A stretch of DNA of 17,519 nucleotides, taken from Fimbriimonadales bacterium. Its GTDB lineage: Bacteria > Armatimonadota > Fimbriimonadia > Fimbriimonadales > Fimbriimonadaceae. The notes under the pieces were generated by a model that was not told the origin of the DNA, searched no databases, and worked only from the letters and a program-made list of their open reading frames with translations. The position numbers were made by a program, and so were the translations under genes. Numbering within the stretch: position 1 is the stretch's first letter; each line of letters begins with the position of its first letter. Of this stretch, positions 15,215-17,519 are shown piece after piece. Where the stretch lies: NCBI GenBank assembly GCA_026392145.1, contig JAPLCS010000048.1, positions 1,428-18,946 of the forward strand, written 5' to 3'.

Positions 15215-15778
15215 CACAAGGACATCCAAGTACTCGCGGATCACTGCGATGTCCCAGTCATCAACGCCCTCACTGAACTCGAGCATCCATGTCAAGCCCT
15301 TGCCGACATGCTCACAATTCGAGAAAAGTTTGGCGAGGAAAAAATGAAAATCACCTATGTGGGCGACGCCAATAACGTCTCAAGGTCCCTGGCTAAAATC
15401 GCCACCCGAATGGGTTACCCAATGACCATCTGCGGACCAGAAAACTTCAGGCTAGAACCAATGCCGGGTCTTCACCAAACTGCCTCGCTCGAAGAGGCGC
15501 TCGATGGCTCCAAGGTCGTCTACACCGACGTCTGGGTCTCCATGGGCGACGAACACGAACAAGAACACCGCATGAAGGTCTTCCAAAGCTTCCAAGTCAG
15601 CGAGCGAGTCATGGGCATGGCAGATCCCAAAGCCATATTCATGCACTGTCTGCCGGCACGACGGGGCCTTGAAGTCACCGATGGCGTAATGGATGGTTCA
15701 CAATCCGTGATCTACGACCAAGCAGAAAACAGACTCCACGCTCAAAAGGCACTCATCTATCGGGTTCTCGGACTCTAA
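15215..15778 (+). pseudogene. argF: Ornithine carbamoyltransferase, remainder after the in-frame TAG
   Basis: In the same frame as the preceding gene, this encodes the rest of OTC, which joins ornithine and carbamoyl phosphate to citrulline. HKDIQVLADHCDVPVINALT leads to the carbamoyl-phosphate contact motif EHPCQALAD, then YVGDANNVSRSL, the ornithine-binding SMG loop TDVWVSMGDEHE, the catalytic FMHCLPARRG, and the C-terminal helix VIYDQAENRLHAQKALI. SMG and HCLP favour ornithine over acetyl- or succinylornithine as substrate. The first ATG is at 15308, after EHPCQ, so a protein started there would lack half the enzyme. The whole fused frame would give 704 aa. No other argF copy is in the window. 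Confidence 0.82.
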
Positions 15779-15785
15779 ACTCGTC

Positions 15786-15808
15786 GCCCGCAGACTCAAT
15801 CTGCGGGC
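15786..15808 (+). terminator. Hairpin after argF, weak terminator
   Basis: GCCCGCAGA (15786-15794) pairs perfectly with TCTGCGGGC (15800-15808) around a five-base loop, eight bases after the argF stop. The downstream bases (AACATTCTCTCAATTTG) are only moderately T-rich. Confidence 0.55.
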
Positions 15809-15825
15809 AACATTCTCTCAATTTG

Positions 15826-15853
15826 TTGAACGGTTGCTACCGACCGGTAAACT
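15826..15853 (+). promoter_or_regulatory. Possible promoter of ileS
   Basis: TTGAAC (15826-15831) and TAAACT (15848-15853) are separated by 16 bases. The start codon at 15865 follows 11 bases later, so the 5' UTR would be about 5 bases and lacks a Shine-Dalgarno sequence. Confidence 0.5.
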
Positions 15854-15864
15854 GTAAAACTCAC

Positions 15865-17519
15865 ATGGACTTCAAATCGACCCTCCATCTCCCCGACGCG
15901 GATTCGACGATCCCAATGAAAGCCAATTTGGCAGGACTTGAGCCGTCAATTCAAAGCATTTGGGACGAAGAGGCGATTTACCATAAACTCCAAGAAGTTC
16001 GAAAAGACTCGCCGACCTACGTACTCCACGACGGTCCACCCTATACGAACTCCCCAATCCACATCGGAACCGCCATGAACAAAATCCTCAAAGACTTTGT
16101 TCTAAAAAGCAGGTCTCTAATGGGGTTCCGAACTCCTTACGTCCCAGGCTTCGACAACCACGGCTTGCCAATTGAGCAAGCGGTCATGAAGAAGTTCTCA
16201 GACAAAAAAATCACACCTACCATCCCAGAACTCCGTGAGGCATGCCGACAACACGCCCACGAGTACCTCAAAATCCAAACCGATCAATTCAAACGATTAG
16301 GCATTTTTGGACTATGGGAGAAGCCGTACATGTCTATGGATTTCCGCTTCGAAGCGGAAATTGTCCGGGTGTTCAAACGACTGGTAGAAGGCGGATACAT
16401 TTATAAGGGACTGAGACCAACGCTCTGGAGCCCATCTAGCCGAACCGCACTCGCCGATACCGAAATCGTTTACAACGACCATGTTAGCAAGGCGATCTAC
16501 GTCAGATTCCCGCTAAGAAATGACCCCAATCAACTGCTGGCAGGTTTAGACAACGTTTACACCATCATCTGGACCACAACTCCTTGGACTCTTCCTGCTA
16601 ATCAAGCACTAAATGTCCACCCAGAATTTTTGTATTCCCTAGTCGATGTTGGCACACAATTATTAATTCTAGCGACCGATCGTGTCAGCTTTTGCTTAGA
16701 CTCATATGGTCTTACGGGAGTCACATTAGGAACTTGTCTTGGTGAACAATTAACCGAGCTACGTTTTGCCCACCCTTTATTTAATCTTGATCCGTCTTAC
16801 GCTAGATATGCGCCTGTGTATGCTGCGAATTATGTAACTCTAGACACAGGTACCGGTATCGTACACGATGCTCCTGCTTATGGCGAAGAGGATTTTAAGT
16901 CGTGTAAAGCACATGGGCTAAATGATAGCGATATCCTCAATCCGGTCATGGGTAATGGCGTTTATGCTTCCACTACAGGAATATTTGGCGGACAATTTAT
17001 TTGGAAAGCAAATCCTCAAATCGTCAAAGCATTAGATGATGCTGGCTCGCTGCTAAAGTCCATTACCTACAAGCACTCCTATATGCATTGCTGGCGACAT
17101 AAAACCCCCATTATCTACCGAGCAACCTCGCAATGGTTTGCCAGTATGGATAAAAAATCTGCTGGGCAGTCACACAGTCTTCGGGAAGTTGCTCTTGCTG
17201 GAATTGAATCCACCCAGTTTTATCCAGCCTGGGGCCAACAAAGGCTGCGCGGTATGATCGCCAATCGGCCAGATTGGACTCTGTCTCGACAAAGACAATG
17301 GGGGGTACCAATGGCTTTTTTTGTGCACCGCGAAACAGGCGAGCTGCACCCACAGACGAGTTTGCATATGGAGCAAATTGCGCAATTAATTGAAAGTCAG
17401 GGTATCGAAGCATGGCAAGATCTTGACCCTGCCACAATCTTATTGGACGATGCACCCTTTTATGAAAAAAATAAAGACACCTTAGACGTCTGGTTTGATT
17501 CAGGTACAACGCACTGGCA
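15865..17519 (+). CDS. ileS: Isoleucyl-tRNA synthetase, partial (mosaic)
   Basis: 551 codons are present and the gene runs off the right edge. It charges tRNA-Ile with isoleucine in the cytoplasm. Visible landmarks are FKSTLHLP, YVLHDGPPYTN, the class I signature as HIGT (residues 66-69; usually HIGH), PGFDNHGLPIE, then the editing-domain motif IIWTTTPWTLPAN (near 16,561-16,602), YVTLDTGTGIVHDAPAYGEED, MHCWRHKTPIIYRATSQWF, RPDWTLSRQRQWGVPMAFF and TLDVWFDSG. KMSKS lies beyond the window. The two halves look different: up to about 16,560, residues such as GLRPTLWSPSSRTALADTEI and codon use match the neighbouring genes; after it, APAYGEEDFKSCKAHG, NPVMGNGVYA and FVHRETGELHP are typical of Betaproteobacteria, and leucine codons shift from CTC to TTA/CTT. 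The frame is intact across the switch. Confidence 0.9.
   Translation, partial: MDFKSTLHLPDADSTIPMKANLAGLEPSIQSIWDEEAIYHKLQEVRKDSPTYVLHDGPPYTNSPIHIGTAMNKILKDFVLKSRSLMGFRTPYVPGFDNHGLPIEQAVMKKFSDKKITPTIPELREACRQHAHEYLKIQTDQFKRLGIFGLWEKPYMSMDFRFEAEIVRVFKRLVEGGYIYKGLRPTLWSPSSRTALADTEIVYNDHVSKAIYVRFPLRNDPNQLLAGLDNVYTIIWTTTPWTLPANQALNVHPEFLYSLVDVGTQLLILATDRVSFCLDSYGLTGVTLGTCLGEQLTELRFAHPLFNLDPSYARYAPVYAANYVTLDTGTGIVHDAPAYGEEDFKSCKAHGLNDSDILNPVMGNGVYASTTGIFGGQFIWKANPQIVKALDDAGSLLKSITYKHSYMHCWRHKTPIIYRATSQWFASMDKKSAGQSHSLREVALAGIESTQFYPAWGQQRLRGMIANRPDWTLSRQRQWGVPMAFFVHRETGELHPQTSLHMEQIAQLIESQGIEAWQDLDPATILLDDAPFYEKNKDTLDVWFDSGTTHW

Noticed and set aside
17111..17509. 132-aa ORF on the minus strand under ileS
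   Set aside because: The plus-strand ileS frame is clearly coding through the whole stretch; the antisense frame shows no family pattern.
1..17519. CRISPR arrays, insertion sequences, prophage genes, toxin-antitoxin pairs
   Set aside because: I looked for regularly spaced repeats, transposase or integrase motifs and small paired ORFs and saw none.

Overview
The window looks like a piece of a free-living bacterial chromosome, most likely from the phylum Armatimonadota (Fimbriimonadia-like). This rests on recall of family resemblance, not on a search. The clues are a type IV pilin-like protein with an [22 protein letters not shown] start followed by [10 protein letters not shown] and an ADGHV tail, a Ycf46-type AAA+ ATPase, and many genes that appear to be leaderless (a -10 hexamer 6-7 bases before the start codon). 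No integrase, transposase, phage gene, CRISPR array or toxin-antitoxin pair is visible, and the gene content is mostly housekeeping.

Layout, left to right. The tail of a PfkB-family sugar kinase faces a small four-cysteine protein. A SpoU-type RNA methyltransferase follows, converging on a two-TM membrane protein. On the minus strand, aat (Leu/Phe-tRNA-protein transferase) overlaps the end of an 839-residue protein that may belong to a glycan-active family. A divergent 152-aa unknown and a DinB-like protein lie to the right. A bidirectional terminator separates DinB from tRNA-Leu(CAA) on the minus strand. A GH20-like hexosaminidase gene, broken by a frameshifting deletion, comes next, then a probably exported amidase, a pseudopilin with a coupled small membrane protein, an unknown 104-aa gene on the minus strand, the Ycf46-type ATPase, and a 46-aa lipoprotein on the minus strand. 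Last are an arginine-biosynthesis gene that fuses argD to argF and ileS, which runs off the right end.

Three genes carry lesions or discontinuities. The GH20-like gene lacks a 3n+2-base segment. The argD-argF fusion has an in-frame TAG inside its OTC half. ileS switches from an Armatimonadota-like first part to a Betaproteobacteria-like second part, with an abrupt change in leucine codon use near base 16,560. That last point suggests either inter-phylum recombination or, more simply, a chimeric assembly join at the conserved IWTTTPWTLPAN motif. If it is chimeric, the last ~950 bases belong to a different organism.

I found no convincing new multi-gene system. The most useful observations are the argD-argF fusion with its amber codon, the mosaic ileS, the repeated leaderless promoter layout, and near-symmetric terminators at three convergent junctions.
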